Assembly: GCF_000168975.1 (NCBI RefSeq)
Contig: NZ_AAUW01000002.1
Span: forward strand, 62,001-126,000
Source: Roseibium aggregatum IAM 12614
GTDB lineage: Bacteria; Pseudomonadota; Alphaproteobacteria; Rhizobiales; Stappiaceae
Length of the DNA stretch: 64,000 bases
Reading direction: 5' to 3'
The position numbers were made by a program, and so were the translations under genes. Positions within the stretch are counted from its first letter, which is position 1. Each line of letters opens with the position of its first letter. Positions 1-8,850 of the stretch are shown in pieces. The notes under the pieces were generated by a model that worked only from the letters and a program-made list of their open reading frames with translations, did not search any database and was not told the origin of the DNA.

Positions 1-134
1 GCCTTGGGATGGGTGCTTTCGGACAGGAGTTCGGAAAAACGCACGGGCCGGCCGACAGCCGCTACCTTGTCCAGCACTTCCAGCGCCTTGCCGACCGTGC
101 CGTCACCGGTTGATGACCCCGCCTGTTTGTTCAT
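1..134 (-). CDS. IclR-family transcriptional regulator, N-terminal part (cut by window edge)
   Basis: Reading leftward from ATG at 134, 44 codons are open to the edge. The product runs MNKQAGSSTGDGTVGKALEV and continues with LDKVAAVGRPVRFSELL, then ESTHPK. This is the usual start of the IclR winged helix: a helix with ALEVLD, then GRPVRFSELL, then the recognition-helix lead. GGAGGAG lies just upstream, only about 3 bases from this ATG. An in-frame ATG at 146 is an alternative start. The gene is divergent from the galactoside operon that begins at 253, so it probably controls that operon and itself from the shared 120-bp region. The effector-binding C-terminal domain lies outside the window. 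The family call is from motif recognition only. Confidence 0.8.
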   Translation of the reverse strand, partial: MNKQAGSSTGDGTVGKALEVLDKVAAVGRPVRFSELLSESTHPK

Positions 135-159
135 GAGCTCCTCCATAGGCCCGTTTCTT

Positions 160-180
160 GTTGTCGAGCCTGTTGACAAC
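160..180. promoter_or_regulatory. Inverted repeat GTTGTC-N9-GACAAC between divergent genes; candidate operator
   Basis: GTTGTC (160-165) and GACAAC (175-180) form a perfect 6-bp dyad. The right half overlaps TTGACA at 173-178, which could be a -35 element for the operon starting at 253, although no convincing -10 stands at 17 bp. Its place between the IclR-type gene and the operon makes it the best candidate operator. This is inference from position and symmetry. Confidence 0.4.
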
Positions 181-252
181 TTATCGCCTTCGCATCAAAG
201 TATCAATATACAAAACTAAGTTTCACATAATGGAACCTAAAGGGAGGACACC

Positions 253-1512
253 ATGCGTTCCATGCTGAAAACGTCCGTAGCGGCATTTGTCATGTTGGCA
301 GCCGCGATGGGCGCAGCTTCTGCTGACGGCCTGACCGGCAATCTGAAAATCTTTCTCGACACATCGAACCCGGCGCCACGCGCGACCATGGAAGAGCTGA
401 TCGCTCAGTTCCAGGAAAAGAATCCGGAGCTGAACATCGAGACGACGGTGATTGACCGGGAAGCGTACAAGACCCAGATCCGCAACTTCCTGACGGCAAA
501 TGCGCCGGACGTTGCCACATGGTATGCAGCCAACCGGATGCGGCCCTACGTGGAGGCCGGCCTTTTCGAGGACGTTTCCGACCTGTGGGCGGACCCGGCC
601 ATCGGCGACAACCTCGCCTCGACCAAAGGCGCGATGACCATCGACGGCAAGCAGTGGGGCGTGCCCTACACCTACTATCAGTGGGGCGTTTACTACCGCA
701 AAGACATCTTCGACGAGCTTGGCCTGTCCGAACCCACCACCTGGGAAGAGGAGAAGGCGAACTGCCAGAAGATCATCGATGCCGGCAAGAAGTGCTACAC
801 CATCGGCACCAAGTTCCTCTGGACCGCTGGCGGCTGGTTCGACTACCTGAACATGCGCACCAACGGCTTCGACTTCCACATGGACCTGCTCACGGGCAAG
901 GCCTCCTGGAAGTCCGACGAAGTCCGCAAGACCTTCGCCAACTGGCGCGAGCTCATCGACATGGGTGCCTTCATCGACAACCACCAGACCTACTCCTGGC
1001 AGGAAGCCCTGCCGTTCATGGTCAAGGGCGATGCGGCCGCTTACCTGATGGGCAACTTCGCAGTGGCGCCGCTGCGCGAAGCCGGCCTTTCTGATGACCA
1101 GATCGATTTCTACCAGTTCGTGGAAATCACGCCGGGCATCGCCAAGGCGGAAGACGCACCAACGGACACCTTCCACATCCCGGCCAATGCTGAGAACAAG
1201 GAAAACGCGCGCGAGTTCCTGAAGTTCGCGGTCTCTCCGGACGTCCAGACCTGGATCAACGACGGCAAGCATCTCGGCCAGTTGCCGGTGAACGCCAAGT
1301 CGTCGGTGGACGATGACAAGTTCCTGGAACAGGGCTTTGAAATGCTGTCGACGAATTCGCCAGGCGGCGTTGCCCAGTTCTTCGACCGCGATGCTCCGGC
1401 TGAAATGGCAAAGGTTGCCATGGAAGGCCTGCAGGAATTCATGGTCAAGCCGGACAACCTGGACAAGATCCTGGACCGTTTGGACCGTGCCCAGGAGCGT
1501 ATCTACAAATAA
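253..1512 (+). CDS. ABC sugar transporter, periplasmic solute-binding protein (CUT1 family)
   Basis: This 419-residue protein captures a sugar in the periplasm and delivers it to the permease pair encoded next. Residues 1-24 are a classical signal peptide (charged start, hydrophobic core, cleavage after ASA). The mature protein has the family-1 extracellular binding-protein pattern, with IETTVIDREAYKTQI and DVATWYAANRMRPYV in the N-lobe and a C-terminal segment ending LDRAQERIYK. AAAGGGAGG precedes the ATG. The downstream alpha- and beta-galactosidases suggest oligosaccharides such as melibiose, raffinose or lactose as ligands. The exact ligand cannot be read from sequence. It is the first gene of a nine-gene operon. 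Confidence 0.93.
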   Translation: MRSMLKTSVAAFVMLAAAMGAASADGLTGNLKIFLDTSNPAPRATMEELIAQFQEKNPELNIETTVIDREAYKTQIRNFLTANAPDVATWYAANRMRPYVEAGLFEDVSDLWADPAIGDNLASTKGAMTIDGKQWGVPYTYYQWGVYYRKDIFDELGLSEPTTWEEEKANCQKIIDAGKKCYTIGTKFLWTAGGWFDYLNMRTNGFDFHMDLLTGKASWKSDEVRKTFANWRELIDMGAFIDNHQTYSWQEALPFMVKGDAAAYLMGNFAVAPLREAGLSDDQIDFYQFVEITPGIAKAEDAPTDTFHIPANAENKENAREFLKFAVSPDVQTWINDGKHLGQLPVNAKSSVDDDKFLEQGFEMLSTNSPGGVAQFFDRDAPAEMAKVAMEGLQEFMVKPDNLDKILDRLDRAQERIYK

Positions 1513-1531
1513 GGTCTGCTTTTGCATGACC

Positions 1532-1557
1532 GGACAGGGGGCAACCGCTCCCTGTCC
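1532..1557 (+). terminator. Stem-loop after the binding-protein gene
   Basis: GGACAGGG (1532-1539) pairs perfectly with CCCTGTCC (1550-1557) and is followed by TCTTTTCC. Sitting between the binding-protein and permease genes, it would partly stop transcription or stabilise the upstream mRNA. Confidence 0.6.
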
Positions 1558-1599
1558 TCTTTTCCGGTATACGCCGACGACTCACGAAGAGTTCCGAAA

Positions 1600-2517
1600 A
1601 TGGCCCAAGCATCCGTCACCGAGACCCGCCAGAGTTCCTGGTGGCATCGCAACCAGCAACAGCTGACACCCTGGCTGTTCCTGGCTCCCGGGATCCTATT
1701 CTTCCTGTTCTATGTGATCTTCCCGATTTTCCAGTCGTTCAACCTGTCGCTCTACGAGTGGGACGGTTTGGGCCAGGCGGAATTTGTCGGGCTCTACAAT
1801 TACGAGGAACTCTACTGGGATGACGCGTTCTACACCTCGCTGAAGAACAACGTCATCTGGTTGCTGCTCTATCTGCTTGCCATTCCGGCAGGTCTGTTCA
1901 TCGCGCTGTTCCTGAACCAGACCGTCACCGGAATCCGGCTCTACAAATCCCTGTTCTTCTTTCCCTTCGTGATCTCCCAGGTCGTTGTCGGCCTGGTGTT
2001 CACCTGGTTCTACGACCCGACATTCGGCATCCTCAACGTTCTTCTTGGCGCAGTCGGCCTGCCGCCACTCAACGTTCTGGGAGACGAGAACTGGGTCACC
2101 GTCGGCATCATCGTCGCGGGCCTCTGGCCCCAGACCGCCTATTGCATGATCCTCTATCTCACCGGCCTCAACGCGGTTGACCCGGAACAGATCGAGGCCG
2201 GACGCCTCGACGGCGCCAAGGGCTGGCGCATGCTCTGGTACATCATCGTGCCGCAACTTCGCCCGGCCACCTTCATCGCCTTCGTCGTCACCATCATCGG
2301 CGCGTTGCGCTCCTTCGACCTGATTTCGATCATGACCAACGGCGGGCCCTTCGGCGCCAGCCGTGTGCTCAGCTTCTACATGTTCGAAGTGGCGCTCTCC
2401 GAATACGGTTTCCGCATGGGCTATGGCGCGGCCATTGCCGTGGTGCTGTTCCTGATCATGCTGGCCTTCATCGCCTACTTCCTCTGGTCGATGTACAAAG
2501 AAGAAAAGGCGCGCTGA
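1600..2517 (+). CDS. ABC sugar transporter, inner-membrane permease 1 (MalF/UgpA-like)
   Basis: A 305-residue membrane protein with about six hydrophobic segments (LTPWLFLAPGILFFLFYVI near residue 22 onward; last segment near the C-terminus before WSMYKEEKAR). The cytoplasmic EAA loop that docks on the ATPase is IEAGRLDGAKGW near residues 198-209. The open frame extends to 1522, but the ATG at 1600 gives the expected length and puts the first membrane helix near the N-terminus. It pairs with the permease at 2519. No ATPase gene follows, which is unusual for a complete transporter locus. Confidence 0.92.
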   Translation: MAQASVTETRQSSWWHRNQQQLTPWLFLAPGILFFLFYVIFPIFQSFNLSLYEWDGLGQAEFVGLYNYEELYWDDAFYTSLKNNVIWLLLYLLAIPAGLFIALFLNQTVTGIRLYKSLFFFPFVISQVVVGLVFTWFYDPTFGILNVLLGAVGLPPLNVLGDENWVTVGIIVAGLWPQTAYCMILYLTGLNAVDPEQIEAGRLDGAKGWRMLWYIIVPQLRPATFIAFVVTIIGALRSFDLISIMTNGGPFGASRVLSFYMFEVALSEYGFRMGYGAAIAVVLFLIMLAFIAYFLWSMYKEEKAR

Positions 2518-2518
2518 C

Positions 2519-3367
2519 ATGTTCCCGACACCGATCGAACGCACGTCCCGCTCCTGGCAGATCACCTATCAGACGCTGCTGCCGCTGGCGCTGATCCTGT
2601 GGCTGCTGCCGCTGATTGCGGTCGCCATCTTCTCCGTCAAGCCGGACTCGGATTTCTCCAACGCCAACTACTGGGGCTGGCCGTCGTCCTTCGAGGGCTT
2701 CACCAACTACGCGCTGGTCTTCACCGGTTCGGACATGCCGCAGTATCTCCTGAACTCGTTCAAGATCACCATCCCGACGGTGATCGGCGCGGTCGCTCTG
2801 TCGTGCATGACCGGCTTTGCCCTCGGCATCTACAAGTTCAAGGCCAATATCTGGATCTTCTTCATGTTCGTGGCCGGCAACTTCGTGCCGTTCCAGATCC
2901 TGATGGTACCTGTGCGCGACCTGACCCTGCAGATGGGCCTCTACAACACCATCACCGGCCTGGTGCTGTTCCATATCGCTTTCCAGACCGGCTTCTGCAC
3001 GCTCTTCATGCGCAACTTCATCCGCGCCCTGCCCTTCGAACTTATCGAGGCGGCCCGCGTTGAGGGTGTCTCCGAATGGCGGATCTTCTGGTATGTGGTA
3101 CTGCCGCTGATGAAGCCGGCCATCGCCGCCCTGTCGGTGCTGATCTTCACCTTCATCTGGAACGACTATTTCTGGGCCGTGGTGCTGACGCAGGGTGTTG
3201 AAAGCCAGCCCGTTACGGCAGGCATCACCTCCTTCAACGCCCAGTACCGCGCCGCCTATCACCTGATGAGCGCCGGTTCCATCGTGGCCGCCCTGCCGCC
3301 TGTCGCGATGTTCTTCCTGATGCAACGCCACTTTATTGCAGGCCTCACACTCGGAGCTGTGAAATGA
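2519..3367 (+). CDS. ABC sugar transporter, inner-membrane permease 2 (MalG/UgpE-like)
   Basis: A 282-residue protein with six predicted membrane spans and the EAA loop (IEAARVEGVSEW, near residues 176-187). It ends in the family-typical GLTLGAVK. Its ATG falls one base after the stop of permease 1, and its end overlaps the alpha-galactosidase start by 4 bases (ATGA), showing translational coupling. With the permease at 1600 it forms the CUT1 heterodimer for galactoside import. The energising ATPase must come from elsewhere, possibly a shared MalK/UgpC-type protein such as those at 34416 or 41734. Confidence 0.92.
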   Translation: MFPTPIERTSRSWQITYQTLLPLALILWLLPLIAVAIFSVKPDSDFSNANYWGWPSSFEGFTNYALVFTGSDMPQYLLNSFKITIPTVIGAVALSCMTGFALGIYKFKANIWIFFMFVAGNFVPFQILMVPVRDLTLQMGLYNTITGLVLFHIAFQTGFCTLFMRNFIRALPFELIEAARVEGVSEWRIFWYVVLPLMKPAIAALSVLIFTFIWNDYFWAVVLTQGVESQPVTAGITSFNAQYRAAYHLMSAGSIVAALPPVAMFFLMQRHFIAGLTLGAVK

Positions 3368-5439
3368 TCCGCACCTGGCATCTTCAAGATGACAGACAGA
3401 GCCTGGTTCTCGCCAGCTTCGACAATCGATTGCCGGAAGCCGTCTACTGGGGGCCCGCCCTTCCCACTGGCGAAAACCTGGAGACGCTTTCGGCAGCCGC
3501 GCTCGCCGATGTCGCCGCTGGCATGGTCGACCGCAATGCAGGCCTGAGCCTGTGCCCGGAAGCCTCCGAAAGCTTCCCAGGCCAAACCGGCCTGACTGCC
3601 AGGGACAGAGCCGGCGCCCCGCTCATGCCGAGTTGCCGGTTCGAAAGCGAAGCAACTTCAGAGCATGGCCTGACGCTTGTCTTCGCCGACAAGAGCCTCG
3701 ACCTCTCTCTGGTGTTCGATCTGGTCCTGACACCGGAAACGTCCCTGCTGAAATTGCAGACGCGGCTGGAATGCGCGGACGAGATCACGGTCGACTGGCT
3801 GGCCGCTCCGGTTCTGCCGGTGCCGGCCCACACCGACGAAATGATCGAGTTTTCCGGCCGCTGGTGCGCGGAATTCCTGACGCGCCGCCTGCCCTTTGCG
3901 CCCGGCGCCCGCGTCCGCGACAACCGCACGGGCCGCACCGACCATGCTCATTTTCCGGGCCTGATCGTCTGCGGTGCCGGAACATCCAACACGGTGGGCG
4001 AGGCTTTCGCGTTTCACTACGGTTGGTCCGGTGGTCACAAGATGGTGGCCGAGGAACTTGCCGACGGTCGCCGCCAGGTCCAGTTCGGCCACGCCACTGC
4101 CAGCCTGGCCAGCGGACGCCATTTCGTCAGCGCACCGCTTTACGCCACCTATTCTGACACCGGCTTCAACGGTGCTGCTGTGCGGTTCCAGCGCCATGCC
4201 CGCGATCACGTGGTTCACGGGGCCCGCATGCCTCGCCCGGTGCACTACAATTGCTGGGAAGCGGTCTATTTCAAACACGACCTCGAAGAGCTCAAAGCCA
4301 TCGCCTGCCGTGCGGCGGACCTGGGCGCCGAGCGGTTTGTGCTGGACGACGGCTGGTTTGGCCGCCGGGATGACGACACCTCGTCTCTGGGCGACTGGGT
4401 GATCGACAAACGCAAGTACCCGGACGGTCTCACCCCGCTGATCGACCATATCAAGGTGCTCGGCATGGAGTTCGGCATCTGGTTCGAGCCGGAAATGGTC
4501 AATGAGGACAGCGATCTCTACCGCGCTCATCCGGACTGGGTTCTCGGGCATGCCGACCAGATCCGCGGACGCCAGCAGCTTGTGCTGGACATGTCCCGTC
4601 AGGAGGTTCGCGACTATCTTTACGCCCATATCGCCGACGTCCTGCAAAACAACGACATCGGCTACATCAAATGGGATCACAACCGCATCCTGCCGGTGGT
4701 CGATGCCCGGCAGGCCGAAGGCTATTACGAGTTGGTCGACCGTCTGCGGGCGGACTTTCCCGGAGTGGAGATCGAAAGCTGCTCATCTGGCGGGGGACGC
4801 ATCGATTTCGGCGTTCTGGAGCGCACGCACCGGGTCTGGCTTTCGGACAGCAACGACGCGCTGGAACGCCAGCGTATCCAGCATGATGCCGCCCTGTTCC
4901 TGCCCGCTTCCGTAACCGGCTCTCACGTCGGCCCCCGTCACTGCCATACCTCCGGCCGCACGCTCGACATCCGTCTGCGCGCCTGGACCGCGGCGCAACG
5001 TCATATGGGTTTCGAGATGGACCCGCGCGAACTGACGGAAGACGAAGCTGCCATTTTGCGTGAGGTGACGAGCTGGTGGAAAGCCAACCGGGACTGGATG
5101 ATGCAGGCCGATATCCTGCGGCTCGACAGCACCGACCCGGCGGTGATAGCCGAACAGCAGCTTTCACGCGACGGTGGCCAATTCGTCGCCTTCGCCGCGC
5201 TGACGCGCCCAAGCGACCAGATCCTGCCACGCCCCTTGAGACTGACCGGACTGGACCCGCAAGCCAGATACAGGATATCTGTCGTCAATCGGGACGAAGC
5301 ACCCCGGCTGTCTCGCGGCGCGCCTCTCCTGAAAACCCAAGACCTTGAAGCCAGTGGACAATATCTGATGTCCCACGGGCTGACGCTCCCCTGGAGGTTC
5401 CCCGAAACGCTCTGGGTTGTGGAAGGCAAACGTATTTGA
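3364..5439 (+). CDS. Alpha-galactosidase, glycoside hydrolase family 36
   Basis: A 691-residue cytoplasmic enzyme (no signal peptide) that removes terminal alpha-1,6-galactose from melibiose or raffinose-type sugars. It has an N-terminal beta-sandwich, then a TIM barrel with LDDGWFGRRDDD, GIWFEPEMVN, KWDHNR (the nucleophile is expected to be Asp438), ESCSSGGGRID and the acid/base region LSDSND (Asp495/Asp498). All are GH36 hallmarks, and the length is normal for bacterial GH36. It overlaps the permease gene by 4 bases, so import and hydrolysis are coupled. The stop codon lies inside a 20-bp perfect palindrome. Released galactose feeds the enzymes encoded next. Confidence 0.95.
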   Translation: MIRTWHLQDDRQSLVLASFDNRLPEAVYWGPALPTGENLETLSAAALADVAAGMVDRNAGLSLCPEASESFPGQTGLTARDRAGAPLMPSCRFESEATSEHGLTLVFADKSLDLSLVFDLVLTPETSLLKLQTRLECADEITVDWLAAPVLPVPAHTDEMIEFSGRWCAEFLTRRLPFAPGARVRDNRTGRTDHAHFPGLIVCGAGTSNTVGEAFAFHYGWSGGHKMVAEELADGRRQVQFGHATASLASGRHFVSAPLYATYSDTGFNGAAVRFQRHARDHVVHGARMPRPVHYNCWEAVYFKHDLEELKAIACRAADLGAERFVLDDGWFGRRDDDTSSLGDWVIDKRKYPDGLTPLIDHIKVLGMEFGIWFEPEMVNEDSDLYRAHPDWVLGHADQIRGRQQLVLDMSRQEVRDYLYAHIADVLQNNDIGYIKWDHNRILPVVDARQAEGYYELVDRLRADFPGVEIESCSSGGGRIDFGVLERTHRVWLSDSNDALERQRIQHDAALFLPASVTGSHVGPRHCHTSGRTLDIRLRAWTAAQRHMGFEMDPRELTEDEAAILREVTSWWKANRDWMMQADILRLDSTDPAVIAEQQLSRDGGQFVAFAALTRPSDQILPRPLRLTGLDPQARYRISVVNRDEAPRLSRGAPLLKTQDLEASGQYLMSHGLTLPWRFPETLWVVEGKRI

Positions 5440-5454
5440 GTAACGTTACTCAAA
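5435..5454. promoter_or_regulatory. 20-bp perfect palindrome at the end of the alpha-galactosidase gene
   Basis: TTTGAGTAAC is followed directly by its exact reverse complement GTTACTCAAA. The centre, GTAACGTTAC, resembles LacI/GalR-family operators with a central CG. It lies 47 bp before the SDR gene, so it could govern an internal promoter for the catabolic half of the operon. There is no loop and no T-run, which argues against a terminator. Confidence 0.5.
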
Positions 5455-5500
5455 ACGAACCGATTTCGGCTGCGGCCACCAAGACAATTGAGGAAGTGCC

Positions 5501-6265
5501 ATGTACGCAACATACCCGGATCTCGACAATGCATCGGTTTTCATCACCGGTGGCGGCTCCGGAATTGGCGCGGCGCTGACCGAAGGGTTCCTGCGGCAGG
5601 GCGCAAAAGTTGCCTTTGTGCAGCGCTCCGATGCAGCGCCCTTCTGCGACGAGATGGAACAGAAATACGGCCGCCGTCCGCTGTTCCTGCCGTGTGACAT
5701 CACCGACATGACCGCCCTCAAGGCCGCGATGGATCAGGCGGCCGAAACCCATGGCCCGATCACCGTTCTGGTCAACAACGCCGCCAACGACAAACGCCAC
5801 AAGACCGAAGAGGTCGACGAGGCGTTCTGGGACTGGTCCGTGGCCATCAACCTGAAGGCCTATTTCTTCGCCTGCCAGCATGTCATCGCCGGCATGCGCG
5901 CCGCCGGCGGTGGCTCGATCGTCAACTTCTCGTCCATTTCCTACATGATGGGCAATGCCGGTTACCCGGTCTACACCACCGCCAATTCCGGCATCAACGG
6001 CATGACCCGCAGCCTTGCCCGCGAGTTCGGCCCGGAGAACATCCGCGTCAACGCAATCGCCCCGGGCTGGGTTCTGACCCAGAAACAGAAGGACATGTGG
6101 GTGACGCCGGAAGGTCTGGCGGCCCACATCGACCGGCAGTGCCTGAAGGTTGAACTGCAGCCGGAAGACATGGTCGATCCGGTCCTGTTCCTGGCCTCCC
6201 AAACCAGCAAGGCCATGACCGGCCAGGCCCTGGTCGTGGATGGCGGCGTGGTGGTGACGGGATGA
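5501..6265 (+). CDS. Short-chain dehydrogenase/reductase, probable D-galactose (sugar) 1-dehydrogenase
   Basis: A 254-residue SDR that would oxidise the freed sugar to its lactone. TGGGSGIG near residues 16-23 binds NAD(P), and NNAAND and the NFSS region give the Asn and Ser of the active site. The catalytic YxxxK motif reads YTTAN: Tyr158 is present but the usual Lys is Asn162 (codon AAT at 5984-5986). The family tail APGWVLT and TGQALVVDGG is intact. Neighbours (sugar-acid kinase, aldolase, lactonase) make galactose dehydrogenase the best guess. The Lys-to-Asn change leaves the chemistry open: a variant subfamily, altered mechanism or different substrate. The stop overlaps the next start (ATGA). 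Confidence 0.88.
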   Translation: MYATYPDLDNASVFITGGGSGIGAALTEGFLRQGAKVAFVQRSDAAPFCDEMEQKYGRRPLFLPCDITDMTALKAAMDQAAETHGPITVLVNNAANDKRHKTEEVDEAFWDWSVAINLKAYFFACQHVIAGMRAAGGGSIVNFSSISYMMGNAGYPVYTTANSGINGMTRSLAREFGPENIRVNAIAPGWVLTQKQKDMWVTPEGLAAHIDRQCLKVELQPEDMVDPVLFLASQTSKAMTGQALVVDGGVVVTG

Positions 6266-7182
6266 CCACGCACCCAAAAGCATCCTGGATCGCAGCGGAT
6301 TGGGGCACCACCAATCTGCGCATCTGGGCGCTTGACGAAACCGGCGGCATCCTGGCCCATCGAAGCTCGGACAAGGGCATGGGCCGGTTGGAGAAACCGG
6401 ACTTCGAACCCGCCCTGATCGAACTGGCCGGAGACCTCCTGAAGGAGGGCGTGGCCACTCCTGTGATCGTCTGTGGTATGGCCGGGTCCCGTCAGGGCTG
6501 GGCCGAAGCCCCCTATATGACCGCTCCCTGCGCGCCGCCGTCGATCCGGAACGCCACCCGTGTGGACGCAGCCGACCCGCGCCTCGATGTGCGCATCCTG
6601 CCCGGTATCAAGCAGCTTTCTCCGCCCGACGTCATGCGCGGCGAGGAAACGCAAATCGCAGGTTTCCTGGCGGACAATCAGACCTATTCCGGCACCCTCT
6701 GCCTGCCTGGTACACACACCAAGTGGGTCTCCCTCAAGGACGGACGGATCGAGCGGTTCCGCACCTTTATGACAGGAGAAACCTTCGCGCTTCTGTCCAG
6801 GCACTCGGTGCTGCGGCACGGCCTTTCCGCCGATGAGCTTGACAGTGCGGCCTTTGCCGCTGCGGCCGAACACAGTTTCAATGCGCCCGAAGCGCTGACT
6901 GCCGATCTCTTCGGCGTGCGTGCTGCCGGTCTCGTCGCGGACCTTGGCCCGGCGCAGGCCAGCGGCAGATTGTCGGGCCTTCTGATCGGCGCCGAACTTG
7001 CCGCCGTCAGCCGCGACTTCGACCTCGGCAACACAGCCCTTCTGGGCAGCGACAAGATCGCCGGTGCCTATCACGCAGCCCTCTCCCAACTCGGGCACGC
7101 CTCCAGGCTGCTCGACGCCGAGACCATTACCTTGAAGGGTCTGACCCTGGCCTATTCCTCCTACGAACCGGAGCATTCATGA
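6262..7182 (+). CDS. dgoK: 2-dehydro-3-deoxygalactonokinase
   Basis: A 306-residue kinase of the DgoK family that phosphorylates 2-keto-3-deoxygalactonate with ATP. The N-terminal [12 protein letters not shown] is the phosphate-binding signature. [20 protein letters not shown] and LPGTHTKW are further conserved stretches of the family. It overlaps both neighbours by 4 bases (ATGA), so it is co-translated with the SDR and the aldolase. Together these three give oxidation, phosphorylation and cleavage of galactose carbon. The galactonate dehydratase that should make its substrate is not in the window. Confidence 0.93.
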   Translation: MTTHPKASWIAADWGTTNLRIWALDETGGILAHRSSDKGMGRLEKPDFEPALIELAGDLLKEGVATPVIVCGMAGSRQGWAEAPYMTAPCAPPSIRNATRVDAADPRLDVRILPGIKQLSPPDVMRGEETQIAGFLADNQTYSGTLCLPGTHTKWVSLKDGRIERFRTFMTGETFALLSRHSVLRHGLSADELDSAAFAAAAEHSFNAPEALTADLFGVRAAGLVADLGPAQASGRLSGLLIGAELAAVSRDFDLGNTALLGSDKIAGAYHAALSQLGHASRLLDAETITLKGLTLAYSSYEPEHS

Positions 7183-7793
7183 GCCGTAACCTGATTGCCA
7201 TCCTGCGCGGTCTGACCCCGGACGAAGCCTTGCCCGTTACCGAATGCCTGATTGCCGCCGGCATCACCCGTATCGAGGTTCCCCTCAACTCGCCGGACCC
7301 GCTTGTCAGCATTGCCGCCATGGCCAAGGCCTTTTCCGCAAAGGCGGAAATCGGCGCAGGCACCGTGCTGGCACCCGAGCAGGTGCGCGATGTCAAGAAC
7401 GCCGGCGGCACGCTGGTTGTTTCCCCCGACTGCAACCCGGATGTCATCAAGGCGACCAAGGCAGAAGGCATGTCTTCCTTTCCCGGTGTGATGACGCCGA
7501 GCGAGTGCTTCACGGCCCTGCGCAGCGGGGCAGATGGCCTCAAGTTCTTCCCTGCCTCGCTCATCGGCCCGGATGGATTGAAAGCGATGTCGGCGGTATT
7601 GCCGAAGGGCACCGCGACCTATGCCGTCGGCGGGGCAGGCCCGGATAATTTCGGTGACTGGATCAAGGCCGGGGCGGCCGGTTTCGGCATTGGCACGGCT
7701 TTGTTCAAACCCGGTTTCAGCGTTGCCGAAATCAGCGACCGGGCCGAAAAAATCGTCGCCGCCTATGACGCGGCCGTTGCAGCATCCAGGTGA
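7179..7793 (+). CDS. dgoA: 2-dehydro-3-deoxy-6-phosphogalactonate aldolase
   Basis: A 204-residue class I aldolase of the KDPG/KDPGal family that splits KDPGal into pyruvate and glyceraldehyde 3-phosphate. Visible motifs are IAILRG at the start, [16 protein letters not shown], and GLKFFPA with the Schiff-base lysine at residue 122. The N-terminal LNSP pattern and the place beside dgoK favour KDPGal over KDPG. It is coupled to dgoK by a 4-base overlap and is followed after 4 bases by the lactonase gene. Confidence 0.93.
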   Translation: MSRNLIAILRGLTPDEALPVTECLIAAGITRIEVPLNSPDPLVSIAAMAKAFSAKAEIGAGTVLAPEQVRDVKNAGGTLVVSPDCNPDVIKATKAEGMSSFPGVMTPSECFTALRSGADGLKFFPASLIGPDGLKAMSAVLPKGTATYAVGGAGPDNFGDWIKAGAAGFGIGTALFKPGFSVAEISDRAEKIVAAYDAAVAASR

Positions 7794-7797
7794 TTTC

Positions 7798-8637
7798 ATG
7801 AGCACAGTTTTCGACGAGCGCCAGTGCACCCTTGGTGAGGGACCGCTTTGGCACCCTGAACGCCAGCAACTGTTCTGGTTCGACATCCTGAACAAGCGGC
7901 TGCTGAGCCGCGACAACGGCACCGAGAAAACCTGGCAGTTCGATGAATATGTCTCTGCTGCCGGCTGGGTTAGCCGGGCTGAACTCCTGATCGCGAGTTC
8001 TTCCAGATTGTTCCTGTTCAATCTGGAAACGGAAGCCTCCGCAAAGATCTGCGACCTTGAAGCCGACAACGCAATCACGCGGTCCAACGACGGCCGCGCC
8101 GATCCCAAGGGCGGTTTCTGGATCGGCACCATGGGCTTTGGTGCAGAAAAGGGTGCCGGATCGATCTACCGCTATTACAAGGGCGAACTGCGCAAGCTGT
8201 TTTCCGGCATCACCATTTCCAACGCCATCTGCTTTTCACCGGATGGCAACACGGCCTATTTCGCCGACACCGACACCTTGACCATCCAGCAGGTCGCTCT
8301 GGATGCCGAAGGCTGGCCTGCGGCCAACCCGACCCTGTTCACAGACCTGTCTTCCGACGGGTTCAATCCGGACGGTGCGGTGATCGACAGCGAGGGATAT
8401 CTGTGGAACGCCCATTGGGGCGCGAGCCATGTCGCCCGCTACAGCCCGGACGGCAAATTCGCCGAGGCAATTTCCATGCCCGCAAAACAGATCTCCTGTC
8501 CGGCGTTTGGCGGTGCGGATCTGCAGACCCTCTTTGCAACATCTGCCGCCGACGGCCTGACTGGCGAAGCCGAAGGCAAGACCTATTTCGCTCAGGTGAA
8601 GGTGCGCGGGCAGAGTGAGCACAGGGTCGTCCTGTAA
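7798..8637 (+). CDS. SMP-30/gluconolactonase-family sugar lactonase
   Basis: A 279-residue six-bladed beta-propeller enzyme that opens the lactone made by the sugar dehydrogenase. The metal ligands of the SMP-30 family are visible: Glu14 in LGEGPLWHP, the SNDGR region, Asn in SNAICFSPDG and Asp in NPDGAVID. The frame is open further upstream, inside the aldolase gene, but ATG at 7798 gives MSTVFDERQCTLGEG, the normal family start. No signal peptide is seen, so it acts in the cytosol. Galactonolactone is the likely substrate from context; gluconolactone or arabinolactone cannot be excluded. Confidence 0.9.
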   Translation: MSTVFDERQCTLGEGPLWHPERQQLFWFDILNKRLLSRDNGTEKTWQFDEYVSAAGWVSRAELLIASSSRLFLFNLETEASAKICDLEADNAITRSNDGRADPKGGFWIGTMGFGAEKGAGSIYRYYKGELRKLFSGITISNAICFSPDGNTAYFADTDTLTIQQVALDAEGWPAANPTLFTDLSSDGFNPDGAVIDSEGYLWNAHWGASHVARYSPDGKFAEAISMPAKQISCPAFGGADLQTLFATSAADGLTGEAEGKTYFAQVKVRGQSEHRVVL

Positions 8638-8850
8638 CAGCCGTTCGCCATCTTTGCCCGGAACGCTGTCCCGGACGGAGCGCAGTGAAGGCCGTGGTCC
8701 TGGTTTTCCGGGCGGCGGCAAATGCCATGAATTCAACGGACTTGTGAAAAAGTCCCGGATCCCCGCAGTCGCGGGACGGACACGGAAAATGAAGCAACGC
8801 CTCCCCCCTCGCAGGAGCGTTGCCGAACCATCAAGCAGTGAGCATCCATC
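8638..8850. other. 213-bp gap before the beta-galactosidase gene
   Basis: No gene is seen. A hairpin GTCCCG (8752-8757) with CGGGAC (8772-8777) is present without a T-run. The gap may hold a promoter for the GH42 gene, but no clear -35/-10 pair was found. Confidence 0.4.
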
